From NCBI GenBank assembly GCA_015522685.1, contig WALU01000003.1:1-36199 (forward strand): 36,199 nucleotides of DNA, read 5' to 3'. Origin of the DNA: Thermoproteota archaeon (lineage in GTDB: Archaea > Korarchaeota > Korarchaeia > Korarchaeales > Korarchaeaceae). The translations under genes and the position numbers were made by a program. Shown here one piece after another: positions 24,758 to 33,094 of this stretch; within the stretch, counting starts at the first letter, position 1, and the number at the start of each line of letters is the position of its first letter. The notes beneath the pieces were generated by a model. That model did not search any database. It had not been told where the DNA came from and saw only the letters and a list, made by a program, of their open reading frames with translations.

Positions 24758-26908
24758 TTGGCTCTAATAATAGTATCAAACAGGTTGCCTTTTCGGATTG
24801 CCGAGACAATTTCCGGTTATCAAATGATCCCAAGCATAGGAGGGCTGGCAACAGGCCTAGGTTCCTTCTATATGGATTACAAAGCTGAATGGATAGGATG
24901 GCCTGGAGAGATAGAGAAAAATGAAAAGGTAGTGGATCTTCTAGCTAAGCATAACTGCTTTCCCATATTCCTCCCAAGGAAGCTTGTGAGAGGTTACTAT
25001 CGTGGATTCTCGAATAAAACAATATGGCCTCTCTTTCATGGTTTTACAACATATGCAGTTTTCTCAAGATCAGATTGGGAGAGTTACAGGGAAGTAAACT
25101 CATTATTTGCTGACAAGGTTGAGGAGATGGCTAAGCCGGGAGATAAAATATGGATTCATGACTATCACCTCATGCTCCTCCCTAAGATGTTGAGAGAACG
25201 TAATCTGGGCATTTCAATAGGTTTCTTCCTTCATATCCCTTTCCCAAGTTATGATATCTTCAGGCTCCTTCCATGGCGTAAGAAATTGATTGAGGGAATT
25301 TTAGGAGCTGACCTCATAGGTTTTCATACTTATGACTATGCTCAGTCCTTTCTAGAAGCTGTTGCTAGGATTATGGGATATGAGAACAAAGTGGACCTCA
25401 TAGAAGTTGGAGAGAGGCTTGTTCAAGTGGATGTCTTCCCTATGGGAATCGATTTCGAGAGGTTCTCCAAGACAGCTGATTCCTCTGAGGTTAAAGAGGA
25501 AGTTGAGAGGATAAAGAGGAGAGTAGGTAAGAGGAGAATAATACTCTCAATGTCTCGCCTTGATTATACAAAGGGACCTCTCCATCATCTAATGGCATTT
25601 GAAGGGCTGCTTAAAAATCATCCAGAGTGGAGAGAGAAGGTAACTTACATATTCGTGGTCTCCCCTTCAAGGGAGGAGGTTGAGCACTACTCCCAGCTGA
25701 AAGCTAAGATAGATGGGACTATTGGAAAAATAAATGGGAAATATGGAATCCTAGGATGGGTACCTGTCTGGTACATGTACCGTTATCTTGATTTCAGGGA
25801 GCTGGTAGCTCTTTACTCTGTAGCGGATGTGGCCTTAATCCTACCGATAAGTGATGGGATGAATCTCATGGCCAAGGAATATCTGGCATCAATGAACCAC
25901 TTAGAAGGGGCTTTAGTGATAAGCGAAACTGCTGGAGCGGCTAAAGAACTCTTAGAGGCATTTAAGGTTAATCCAAACAATATAGAGGAGGTTTCTGAGA
26001 CGATCGATAGGGCCCTCAAGATGGAGAAGGATGAGCTTAGGAGGAGAAATAAGGCTATGAGAGAAAGAATAAAGAAATTTAACGTAAGATACTGGGCAGA
26101 TAGCTTCCTGAATAGGCTTGATGAAGTGGTTGAAAGGACGAAGGATCTTGAGATAAAGATTCTATCCAACAAAATCAGAGATGAGATAATAGAAGCATAT
26201 AGAAGGGCGAGGAATCCACTCCTAATATTGGACTATGATGGAACCTTAGTTCCAATAGTAGATGAGCCTAAAAAGGCAAAGCCTACCGAGGGAGTTAAGA
26301 GACTACTATCCAAGCTTTCCAAGAGAGGCAAGGTTGTTGTGATAAGTGGGAGAGACAGGTTTTCTCTAGATGATTGGCTGGGTGACCTGGAGGTTACCTT
26401 GGTAGCGGAACATGGAGGATGGACGAAAATTGGAGGGAAATGGAGAACGACAGCACCCATAGATATATCTTGGAAGAATATGATAAGGCCCCTACTCAAT
26501 CTCTTCGTGAGGAGGATCCCAGGTTCCTTCGTTGAGGAGAAAGATTTCTCATTAGCTTGGCATTACAGAAAGGCAGATTTAAGGATAGCGAGAGAGGCCG
26601 TCAGGGAGATAGTTCATGCATTAATGAACCTCACGGCAGGTATAAACGTGATTGTCTTGGCTGGCAAGATGGTTGTTGAGGTTAAACAGGCGGGCATAAA
26701 CAAGGGGAACTTCTTTCGTAGCATAGCTAACGAGGGATGGGACTTTATACTAGCTGCTGGTGACGATGCAGCAGACGAATCCCTCTTTTCAGCACTGCCG
26801 GATCAAGCTTACTCTCTGAGGATAGGATATGCTGCTACATCAGCTAGATACAGCCTCAGAAGGAGGGAAGATCTAATAGATCTCTTGGAGAAGCTAGCGG
26901 GAGGATAA
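24758..26908 (+). CDS. bifunctional trehalose-6-phosphate synthase/phosphatase (TPS-TPP fusion)
   Basis: Positions are counted from the ATG at 24743. Residues 1-465 are a GT20 synthase: IIVSNRLPF, GGLATGL, WIHDYHLMLLP, FFLHIPFPSYDIFRLLPWR, SRLDYTKG and SDGMNLMAKEY. Residues 490-721 are a HAD phosphatase: LDYDGTLVP (Asp497, Asp499), VVISGRDR and GDDAADESLF. It should make trehalose phosphate from a nucleotide sugar and glucose 6-phosphate and then remove the phosphate. I prefer the TTG at 24758 as start: GGAGGT lies 7 nt upstream and it begins just before the conserved IIVSNRLP. The usual Arg before DGMN is Ser here, so a related sugar acceptor cannot be excluded. Confidence 0.92.
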   Translation: MALIIVSNRLPFRIAETISGYQMIPSIGGLATGLGSFYMDYKAEWIGWPGEIEKNEKVVDLLAKHNCFPIFLPRKLVRGYYRGFSNKTIWPLFHGFTTYAVFSRSDWESYREVNSLFADKVEEMAKPGDKIWIHDYHLMLLPKMLRERNLGISIGFFLHIPFPSYDIFRLLPWRKKLIEGILGADLIGFHTYDYAQSFLEAVARIMGYENKVDLIEVGERLVQVDVFPMGIDFERFSKTADSSEVKEEVERIKRRVGKRRIILSMSRLDYTKGPLHHLMAFEGLLKNHPEWREKVTYIFVVSPSREEVEHYSQLKAKIDGTIGKINGKYGILGWVPVWYMYRYLDFRELVALYSVADVALILPISDGMNLMAKEYLASMNHLEGALVISETAGAAKELLEAFKVNPNNIEEVSETIDRALKMEKDELRRRNKAMRERIKKFNVRYWADSFLNRLDEVVERTKDLEIKILSNKIRDEIIEAYRRARNPLLILDYDGTLVPIVDEPKKAKPTEGVKRLLSKLSKRGKVVVISGRDRFSLDDWLGDLEVTLVAEHGGWTKIGGKWRTTAPIDISWKNMIRPLLNLFVRRIPGSFVEEKDFSLAWHYRKADLRIAREAVREIVHALMNLTAGINVIVLAGKMVVEVKQAGINKGNFFRSIANEGWDFILAAGDDAADESLFSALPDQAYSLRIGYAATSARYSLRRREDLIDLLEKLAGG

Positions 26909-26914
26909 AATGAA

Positions 26915-27853
26915 GTGAAGATTTTAGCTGTCGATGTAGGTGGGACCTACCTAAGGATCGCTCTATTCGAAGATAGGAAATTGATGAGGAAGATAAAGAC
27001 CAGAACCCCCATCACAGGAGGGAGGCTAGAGATTGCAGAGGAGATACATAGGTTAGCTGTCGAGCTTGGAGGAGAAGTGGATGAGGTAGGTGTGGCTATT
27101 GCGGGCCTCATAGATATTAGAAGAGGCGATGTGATTAAGATGCCAAATAACCCGATCAGAAGCTTCCCACTCAAAATGCCCCTAGAGAAAATGCTAGCTG
27201 CTCCTGTTTTGGTACTGAATGACTGTGTGGCTGCAGCATGGGGGGAGCATATCTCCAGAAGTGTAGATAATCTTGTCTATCTAACCTTAAGCACTGGAAT
27301 AGGTGCAGGTGTTGTGGTGAATGGAAATTTACTCCTAGGGAAGGATGGGAACGCCCACGAAGTAGGTCATATAACCCTAGACTATAAAGGGAGGAGATGC
27401 GGATGCGGAGGCAAGGGACACTGGGAAGCTCTGGCCTCAGGTTCATCGATTCCATTATTCTCAAAGGAATTGGCATCTAAATGGAGAGGAGAGAAAACTA
27501 GAGCTTGGAAATTGGCTTCGAATGGAGAGATTAGTCCACCTGAGCTATTCTCCCTCTGGAGAGATGAGGATACATTTGCGGAGGAGGTGGTTCTAGAACT
27601 CGCGAGGATAAATGCTGCTGGCATATCATCGGTGGTAAACGTTTATGATCCGGAGGTCTTGGTGATGGGAGGAAGCATTGCTCTCAATAATAGGGACTTT
27701 GTTGAGCTTATCCTCAAGGAAGTCAAGGAATATATAACTAATAGGATGCCTCTAGTTGATTTAACGCGCAGCGGTGAAGATGCTGTGCTGAAAGGGATCA
27801 CCCTCTCCATACTGAGAAGACCTAGGACCTTGGATTTCCTCCTAAAAGATTGA
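26915..27853 (+). CDS. ROK-family sugar kinase (probable glucokinase)
   Basis: This 312-residue ROK kinase has the phosphate loop DVGGTYLRIAL, the catalytic aspartate in LNDCVAAAWGE (Asp103), the ATP site STGIGAGVVVNG and the zinc site HEVGHITLDYKGRRCGCGGKGHWEA. There the metal ligands are His152, Cys162 and Cys164; the third usual Cys is His169. It probably phosphorylates glucose. It starts six bases after the TPS-TPP stop, at a GTG with GGAGG about 10 nt upstream inside that gene's end, so both enzymes are made from one mRNA. That supports a role in feeding glucose 6-phosphate to trehalose synthesis. Confidence 0.92.
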   Translation: MKILAVDVGGTYLRIALFEDRKLMRKIKTRTPITGGRLEIAEEIHRLAVELGGEVDEVGVAIAGLIDIRRGDVIKMPNNPIRSFPLKMPLEKMLAAPVLVLNDCVAAAWGEHISRSVDNLVYLTLSTGIGAGVVVNGNLLLGKDGNAHEVGHITLDYKGRRCGCGGKGHWEALASGSSIPLFSKELASKWRGEKTRAWKLASNGEISPPELFSLWRDEDTFAEEVVLELARINAAGISSVVNVYDPEVLVMGGSIALNNRDFVELILKEVKEYITNRMPLVDLTRSGEDAVLKGITLSILRRPRTLDFLLKD

Positions 27854-27983
27854 CTTCTGTCAATGCTGAGGAATCAATAGCTTACTATCTTCTACCTAAC
27901 TCTCAGCAATCAGCTACGATCTAAATAAATAAGAAAATAAGAAGTCTTTATTACCTTATTAAATGGTAGCTTTCGTTTAAAGG

Positions 27984-29072
27984 GTGAGATCTTTGATATG
28001 TGAATATGATATAGTGTCAGGAGGTCCGCTACCAGATGAAGCAAGGGAGATACTTGAGGGATATAGAGTTTATGAAGCCAAAGGCAGCCAGAATATATGG
28101 AGCAAGGCAAGAAAATCAAGAGTCTTCATAAACTGGCGCACGAGAGTTAGTAAGGAGATGCTTGCAGATGCTGAATGCTTAAAACTTATTATAACTAGGA
28201 GCACAGGTTATGATCATATAAATGTTAAGGCTGCTGAGCAGTCCGGAGTATGTGTTGCAAATCAACCTGAGCTGATAAATGAGGCTGTTGCTGAATCCGT
28301 GGTTGCAGGTATATTAGCAATGACGAGAATGGTCCTGCTTGGTCATGAGTATGTGATAAGTGGGGAATGGTCTAGGAGAGGATGGCCCTACCATCTGCGT
28401 GGAACGCTGATCCGAGGTAGGAGCTTAGGTCTCTTGGGAGCTGGTTGGATAGCATCTAGAGTGGCTCAGATTATGGGTAGCTTAGGAGCATCTCCTCTTT
28501 TATACTACTCTAGATCAAGAAAACCTTGGTTGGAAGCATCCCTTGGAGCTAAGAAGGTGGGTCTTAAGGAACTCTTCTCAAGCTCAGATATACTGATCAA
28601 TATCTTGCCCTTATCTAAGGAGACAAGGGATCTGATAAAGATAGATCTTCTCAGGAGACTTCCTAAAAACTCCATATATGTAAATGTCGGGAGAGGAAAA
28701 ACTGAAGATGCGGGGGCTATCTTTCAACTAGCTATAGAGAGACCTGATGTTTACCTATTCTTGGATGTGCATCGAGATGAGCCCTTGCCCGAGGATGATA
28801 ATCTTGTAAGGCTGGCTAGGAAAAGAAGTAATATCCTGCTGGCGCCTCACTTCGCTGGTTACTCTCAGGAATCATTCTATGGGGTGGCGCTGCTGACAGC
28901 CATCCAAGCCAGGGATTATCTTGAGGAAGGTTGCACATGGAATCCTGTAAATGATGTGTGTAGTACATGCATGACGATAAAGCCAAGCCTTGATGAGGCT
29001 ATAAAAACCGCTAGATTATCCCTTGAGAAGGAGAGATCTACTGAGGATTATTTTAGATCTCTACAGGTCTAA
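27984..29072 (+). CDS. D-isomer-specific 2-hydroxyacid dehydrogenase
   Basis: This 362-residue oxidoreductase has the nucleotide fold LGLLGAGWIASRVAQIMG, the catalytic Arg237 in VNVGRGKTEDAG, Glu266 in DEPLPEDDN and His289 in APHFAGYS. After the second beta strand it has YYSRSRKP instead of an acidic residue, which favours NADP(H) and resembles glyoxylate/hydroxypyruvate reductases. The last 50 residues extend past the usual end and contain CSTC. The start may be the GTG at 27984 (TATA box 25 nt upstream) or a TTG at 27993 (GGTGA 5 nt upstream). Its place among sugar genes hints at a linked pathway, but the substrate is not known. Confidence 0.88.
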   Translation: MRSLICEYDIVSGGPLPDEAREILEGYRVYEAKGSQNIWSKARKSRVFINWRTRVSKEMLADAECLKLIITRSTGYDHINVKAAEQSGVCVANQPELINEAVAESVVAGILAMTRMVLLGHEYVISGEWSRRGWPYHLRGTLIRGRSLGLLGAGWIASRVAQIMGSLGASPLLYYSRSRKPWLEASLGAKKVGLKELFSSSDILINILPLSKETRDLIKIDLLRRLPKNSIYVNVGRGKTEDAGAIFQLAIERPDVYLFLDVHRDEPLPEDDNLVRLARKRSNILLAPHFAGYSQESFYGVALLTAIQARDYLEEGCTWNPVNDVCSTCMTIKPSLDEAIKTARLSLEKERSTEDYFRSLQV

Positions 29073-29138
29073 ATGAACTAAAATGCATGCATGAAGGCTT
29101 CCGTGACTAGTCTATCAGCTTGCTCGCTCATTTAATTT

Positions 29139-30329
29139 TTATGAGTCACTTAGCTCTCCAATTATCCTGAGATGATCCCTCAAAAGTCTTGTTATGAGGA
29201 AATTTTTCCTAGTATGCTCCTTGCCATTATAGCCCATGATCCTAGATAACCAAGGCCTCCTTATCAAGTGAATGACCTTCGCTGCAGCATCCTCAAGATC
29301 TCTTATTAGATAACCGGTGACGTTATCTAGGACTTGAAGCTTTATCCCACCTGATGGCCTAGCTATCACAGGTACGCCCTTCCATAACGCTTCAGTAACT
29401 GTCAGACCGAAACCTTCTCTCGTAGATAGCTGAAGAGCTACATAATAAGATCTTTGAATAGCATTTACCTCTAAATCTGGGAGATCTGTGAGTAGATGAG
29501 CATCCTCCAATTCTTCAACCTCTCTGCTTACGAGTTTATACCACCTACTGCTTTCCGGATCATCTGAGGCTGAAGATCCCACCATAACGAGCTGAGCATC
29601 CTTTATCCTCTCCTTTACGGTCTTGTATACATGAATGACACCAAGAGGATCCTTCCAAGGATCATATCTTGATACCTGACCAATAATCGGCCTGTCGGAA
29701 TCTACATCATATTTTTCCAATACCCTCAATATTTCAGAGGGCCCCAGCATCTTATTTTTCTCCGAGAGAGGATCTATAGCGGGATGAACTATGTAAGCTT
29801 TCCTCAATGGAAAGGCATAATCCTCCAGCGAAAATATGAGAGCATCATACTTCTCGATGAATCTAGTCAGAAAATTCAAAACGGATGGATTGGCGTTGGA
29901 TGGATCTATATGGCATCTCCATATCCAAGCGCCATCTCTTCGGCCTTCTATGATGGGGAGTGGCTGAGGATCGTGGACAAAAGTGAAATCTCCCTGCTTA
30001 AGTCTCATAAGGTTCCATCTGTTAACTTCAAGGTAGTGGGACCGCATATCTTCTGTGAATTGCAGCTCCCTGTCCCCCTGAAGAGAATTGTGTATCATCT
30101 TAGTGATCTCAAAGAATCTGTCATCTCCTTCTATAACTTCCCATCTGACTTTCAGGCCCAAGGAGGATAGAAGGGGAACTAGGCTACTGAGCATCTCTAC
30201 TATTCCCCCTCCATACCTAGTTGCATTTATGTGAACTATCTCGTATCCTCCAAGGCTTGAAGCCATTTCCTTAATTTCCTCTACCTCATCTTTTCTCATA
30301 AAGGGTGCATAATCGCTTAATCTCATCAT
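29139..30329 (-). CDS. treT: trehalose glycosyl-transferring synthase (TreT), GT4 family
   Basis: This 396-residue retaining glycosyltransferase joins NDP-glucose and glucose directly to trehalose, a reaction that is reversible. Family marks are INATRYGGGIVEMLSSLVPL near the N-terminus, WEVIEGDDRFFEITKMIHN, HDPQPLPII, and the GT4 C-terminal sites QVSRYDPWKDP and LSTREGFGLTVTEALWKG (the E-x7-E-like donor site). It matches the Thermococcales TreT pattern as I remember it. AAGGAG lies just upstream of the tandem ATGs. It converges on the dehydrogenase gene and forms a separate transcript from TPS-TPP, so the cell has two routes to trehalose. Confidence 0.9.
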   Translation of the reverse strand: MMRLSDYAPFMRKDEVEEIKEMASSLGGYEIVHINATRYGGGIVEMLSSLVPLLSSLGLKVRWEVIEGDDRFFEITKMIHNSLQGDRELQFTEDMRSHYLEVNRWNLMRLKQGDFTFVHDPQPLPIIEGRRDGAWIWRCHIDPSNANPSVLNFLTRFIEKYDALIFSLEDYAFPLRKAYIVHPAIDPLSEKNKMLGPSEILRVLEKYDVDSDRPIIGQVSRYDPWKDPLGVIHVYKTVKERIKDAQLVMVGSSASDDPESSRWYKLVSREVEELEDAHLLTDLPDLEVNAIQRSYYVALQLSTREGFGLTVTEALWKGVPVIARPSGGIKLQVLDNVTGYLIRDLEDAAAKVIHLIRRPWLSRIMGYNGKEHTRKNFLITRLLRDHLRIIGELSDS

Positions 30330-30912
30330 GGGATCTCCTTGGCAATCACCGAGCTATATCACAGGTACTTAAAATGATTGCTGGCGAGTAGAGAGATCAT
30401 ATTATACAGGAATCATCTAAGCTTGCAGCTTTCTAGCTTATGAGATGAGCTCATTTACAGCTAAATCTTACTTTCTTTCTTACTTTGCTCTACTCTAGCG
30501 ACCCCTCTCTCGCATACTACTATTTCCTGTAACTGTTGGGTCTCAGATGAAATCGCAAGAAATTCCAGTAGCCACTATCACAATTTCTAAAAGCTAATTC
30601 ACCATATATCAGATTGAGAAGAGAAGAGGCTAAGCTAAATTAAGAAAGGAAAAAGAAATTAGATGATATATTATGATCCGGTATTCCTTTAAATAGCTAA
30701 GAGTTTTAATTAGCGGATTCTCTTCCAAAAAGTGGTATCTATCACTACCTGTTTTTAGTGGTGGAGATGATAAAGGTAAGGAGTATGATAATTGCGGGAA
30801 AAGTGCTGCTTATAGAGGGGAGTAGTACTGGAGTTAAGAAAGAAAACGTGAAAACTTTTTCATAATCTGATTTAAGCGAAAGAGATGAACTGATGTAGAG
30901 CGCAATCATTAT
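30330..30912. other. 583-base intergenic region, divergent promoters
   Basis: The gap lies between the divergent treT and ribbon-helix-helix genes. ATTTTAAG near 30370 (minus strand) may serve treT. A palindrome ATGAGCTCAT is at 30445-30454. TTTAAATA-like sequence near 30688-30696 precedes a repeated AGTGGT (30731, 30757) and a 32-codon ORF at 30767-30865 whose GGTGG is too close to its ATG to be convincing. ATTATATG at 30908-30915 is a TATA box for the rightward gene. I see no RNA gene. Confidence 0.45.
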
Positions 30913-30948
30913 ATGCTAAGTAACACTTGTCATACAATGGTGATGTGT

Positions 30949-31425
30949 ATGAGTAATAATTCAAAGCGTAAGGATGTCACTATTAGAGGGGTAAACTCTG
31001 ACCTCTATGATAAGGCAGCTGAAGTAGCGAGGAGAACCGGAAAGACCATCGGGGATGTGATAAACGAAGCTCTTAAACTCTTCTTAGACATGACTGAGGG
31101 CTTGAGAACCAGTTTACAGCCGATAGTTGATGGAGCTAAGGAGGCTGGTAAAATACTTGGGGCTAGTATGTCCTCTCTAGCTCCTGCGATGATCTCTAGC
31201 CTTGATGAACTTGAAATTTCTAAGGGAGATTTAGAACAGTTTAGAAAGAAGATCATTTTCTCTGATATCAAGAAACTATACTTTACAGATGATGTTGATT
31301 CAGAGACTTTAGAGAAGTATGTGGCAATGATAAGAAATTGTGAAGAAGTGAGAGTTCCTAAAAGTATATCCAAACTTCTGGTTCTCTCAAGGTGCAGGGA
31401 TATAGAAAAGTTAACTAATGAATGA
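30949..31425 (+). CDS. ribbon-helix-helix domain protein
   Basis: This protein of about 158 residues begins with a probable ribbon-helix-helix fold: a strand (KDVTIRGV) and two helices (DLYDKAAEVARRTG, TIGDVINEALKLFLDM), as in CopG/MetJ-like DNA-binding proteins. The remaining 100 residues form helices around EISKGDLEQF and a segment with YFTDDVDSETLEKYV; I do not recognise this part. The ATG at 30949 is chosen over 30913 because the latter lies within the TATA-like ATTATATG and because GGTGATG sits just before 30949. It may regulate the metallo-beta-lactamase-fold gene that follows after about 95 bases. Confidence 0.78.
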   Translation: MSNNSKRKDVTIRGVNSDLYDKAAEVARRTGKTIGDVINEALKLFLDMTEGLRTSLQPIVDGAKEAGKILGASMSSLAPAMISSLDELEISKGDLEQFRKKIIFSDIKKLYFTDDVDSETLEKYVAMIRNCEEVRVPKSISKLLVLSRCRDIEKLTNE

Positions 31426-31520
31426 TATGTTCATTTAGCACATCATCCATCTAACCGATTTATCATGCATAGCATTCTAAAAAGTTATGGTAATTCATCA
31501 AGGTTTGATTGGGTGGTACA

Positions 31521-32417
31521 ATGATAAGTGCAGATGAGGAGGTAGATATGATAAGGATCTACGTATTAGCCGAGGATTATGCTGGTTATAACAGCCCATT
31601 TTGGGCGCAGCATGGGATTTCTTTTCTTATAGAAGTTAAGCTCAATGGAGTAAGACGAAGAATACTCTTCGATACCGCATCCTACTCAGAGCCCATACTT
31701 TTCAATATGAGAATTTTAGGTATAAACCCAAAGACTATAGATATGATAGTGCTTTCGCACAATCACTTCGACCACACAGGCGGTCTTCTAGGCATAATGA
31801 AGGAGATTGATAGGAAAGTACCTATATTTGCTCACCCTAATATATTCAAGGTAAGCTTTGCAATTGAACCAGAATTTACTTATGCCGGACCTCCTCTGGG
31901 AAAAAGGACAAGAGAAGAAGCTGAAAGGCTTGGAGGTACATGGATCCTAAGCAGAGATCCAGTATATTTAATGCCAGGAGTTTTCACACTTGGAGAGATT
32001 AAAGAAGAGGAGAAGGTTGATTTTGAGAGAGAGACAACTACTAGCCTATATAAACTGAAGGATGGAAAGATTATGAAAGATAGTGTAGAAGATGAAATAG
32101 GATTGGGCATAACTACTAAGAAGGGACTAGTTATAATTAGCGGGTGCTCTCATCCAGGGATAGTTAGTATGATGCACAAAGCTATCAAAATAAGTGGCCA
32201 TGAAACATATGCAGTTATAGGGGGATTTCACCTAATAAATGCTGATAAAGAGAGAATTCAAAACACCGTAAAAATTCTTAAGGATCTAGGTGTTAGGAAA
32301 ATCTACACAGGTCACTGCACAGGGCTCAAGGCTGAATCGATATTTCTGGAGGAATATGGGGTCAGAGGATTTAGGAAGCTTCACTCCGGAATGGTCATCG
32401 ATTTACCTAGGCCTTAA
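31521..32417 (+). CDS. metallo-beta-lactamase-fold hydrolase (MJ0301-like)
   Basis: This 298-residue protein has the binuclear metal motif LSHNHFDHTGG (His80, His82, Asp84, His85), with later ligands in SGCSHPG, GGFHL and TGHCTG. The order matches the MJ0301-type group annotated as dihydropterin ribofuranosyl-aminobenzene phosphate synthase of the tetrahydromethanopterin pathway, though many members have no proven activity. I place the start at the ATG 31521 with GGGTGGT just before it rather than at an earlier TTG. It follows the ribbon-helix-helix gene, possibly in one operon. Confidence 0.88.
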   Translation: MISADEEVDMIRIYVLAEDYAGYNSPFWAQHGISFLIEVKLNGVRRRILFDTASYSEPILFNMRILGINPKTIDMIVLSHNHFDHTGGLLGIMKEIDRKVPIFAHPNIFKVSFAIEPEFTYAGPPLGKRTREEAERLGGTWILSRDPVYLMPGVFTLGEIKEEEKVDFERETTTSLYKLKDGKIMKDSVEDEIGLGITTKKGLVIISGCSHPGIVSMMHKAIKISGHETYAVIGGFHLINADKERIQNTVKILKDLGVRKIYTGHCTGLKAESIFLEEYGVRGFRKLHSGMVIDLPRP

Positions 32418-32439
32418 ATGGTTGAGGAGCTTAAGCTAG

Positions 32440-32992
32440 CTATCCTCCTACCAAACCTTTACTAATGGCGCTCTTATCGTAGACCTCCTTCACATTTAAT
32501 AGGTAAGGTAAGCTTCTTGTCAGCTCGACTGTGGCTAATACCTCAAAATCTATGATCGAAGCTACCTCCTCCTTAAGCAGATATATATGCTTGAGAAATA
32601 GGCTTGCTCTCCTCTAGCATGCTCCCCATAAAGATTCCTCTTTCATCTTCAATCTTCTCGTAAGTTTCATCGCTTATAGCTATATGATCCCTGAAGACCT
32701 AAGAAACCTCCTTCAACAGATCCCTCTTGACAACGTAACCGCATCCGACGACCTTCTTATTGACCCTAATTCTTCCATTTATCACGGCTCCTGTGACCAG
32801 AACGGGATTATGCCTCAGGAATTCGAGGAACATTTTCTCTGGACTACCAACTCCGCCAATCAGTAGATTCTTCACCAGTTCCCTCCTAGGATAACAGTTC
32901 CAATCCAAGAAGTGTTGTGGAAGCAGGGCCGCTTGAGTTCGCGGTTGGTAGACCTCTATGGGTAAATATGAGTCTTGGCTTGCTAGATTCTG
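32440..32992 (-). pseudogene. decayed gene of unknown function (amber stop plus frameshift)
   Basis: On the minus strand the frame is open from 32992 and reads YLPIEVYQPRTQAALL, later YPRRELVKNLLIGGVGSPEK and NPVLVTGAVINGRIRV, until a TAG at 32699-32701. The same frame continues without pause as VFRDHIAISDETYEKIEDER. Near 32600 coding sense passes to another frame (LLKEEVASIIDFEVLATVEL, then YLLNVKEVYDKS) and ends at TAG 32440. The upstream end has no good start codon. The three pieces together look like one protein of about 180 residues with an in-frame stop and one frameshift. The family is not recognised; sequencing error is the main alternative. Confidence 0.6.
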
Positions 32993-33050
32993 TTAACTTA
33001 TTGATGTGGAATAAGAATAAAATATTTCGCACGCGATTACGCTAATTAAA

Positions 33051-33077
33051 TTTAAATATTAGATTAGACTAACCTAA
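33051..33077 (+). promoter_or_regulatory. TATA box and DtxR/IdeR-like iron box
   Basis: TTTAAATA (33051-33058) is the TATA box. It is followed at once by TTAGATTAGACTAACCTAA (33059-33077), a dyad of the form TTAGnTTAGnCTAAnCTAA. The established DtxR/IdeR iron-box consensus is TTAGGTTAGsCTAACCTAA, so only the fifth base and the degenerate centre differ. A regulator here would cover the transcription start and block the operon when iron is plentiful. The Shine-Dalgarno GAGGTGAT (33084-33091) lies just before the ATG at 33095. Confidence 0.78.
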
Positions 33078-33094
33078 CGTATCGAGGTGATAAA

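Noticed and set aside
30767..30865. 32-codon ORF in the gap before the ribbon-helix-helix gene
   Set aside because: GGTGG is only one base from the ATG, and the product (MIKVRSMII...) has no recognisable feature, so coding is not supported.
32684..32866. 60-codon plus-strand ORF
   Set aside because: It is the antisense of the decayed minus-strand gene, whose translation looks far more protein-like.
32925..32975. GTTCGCGGTTG segment that resembles tRNA T-arm sequence
   Set aside because: No acceptor stem, anticodon arm or D-arm can be folded around it on either strand, and it lies in the decayed gene.
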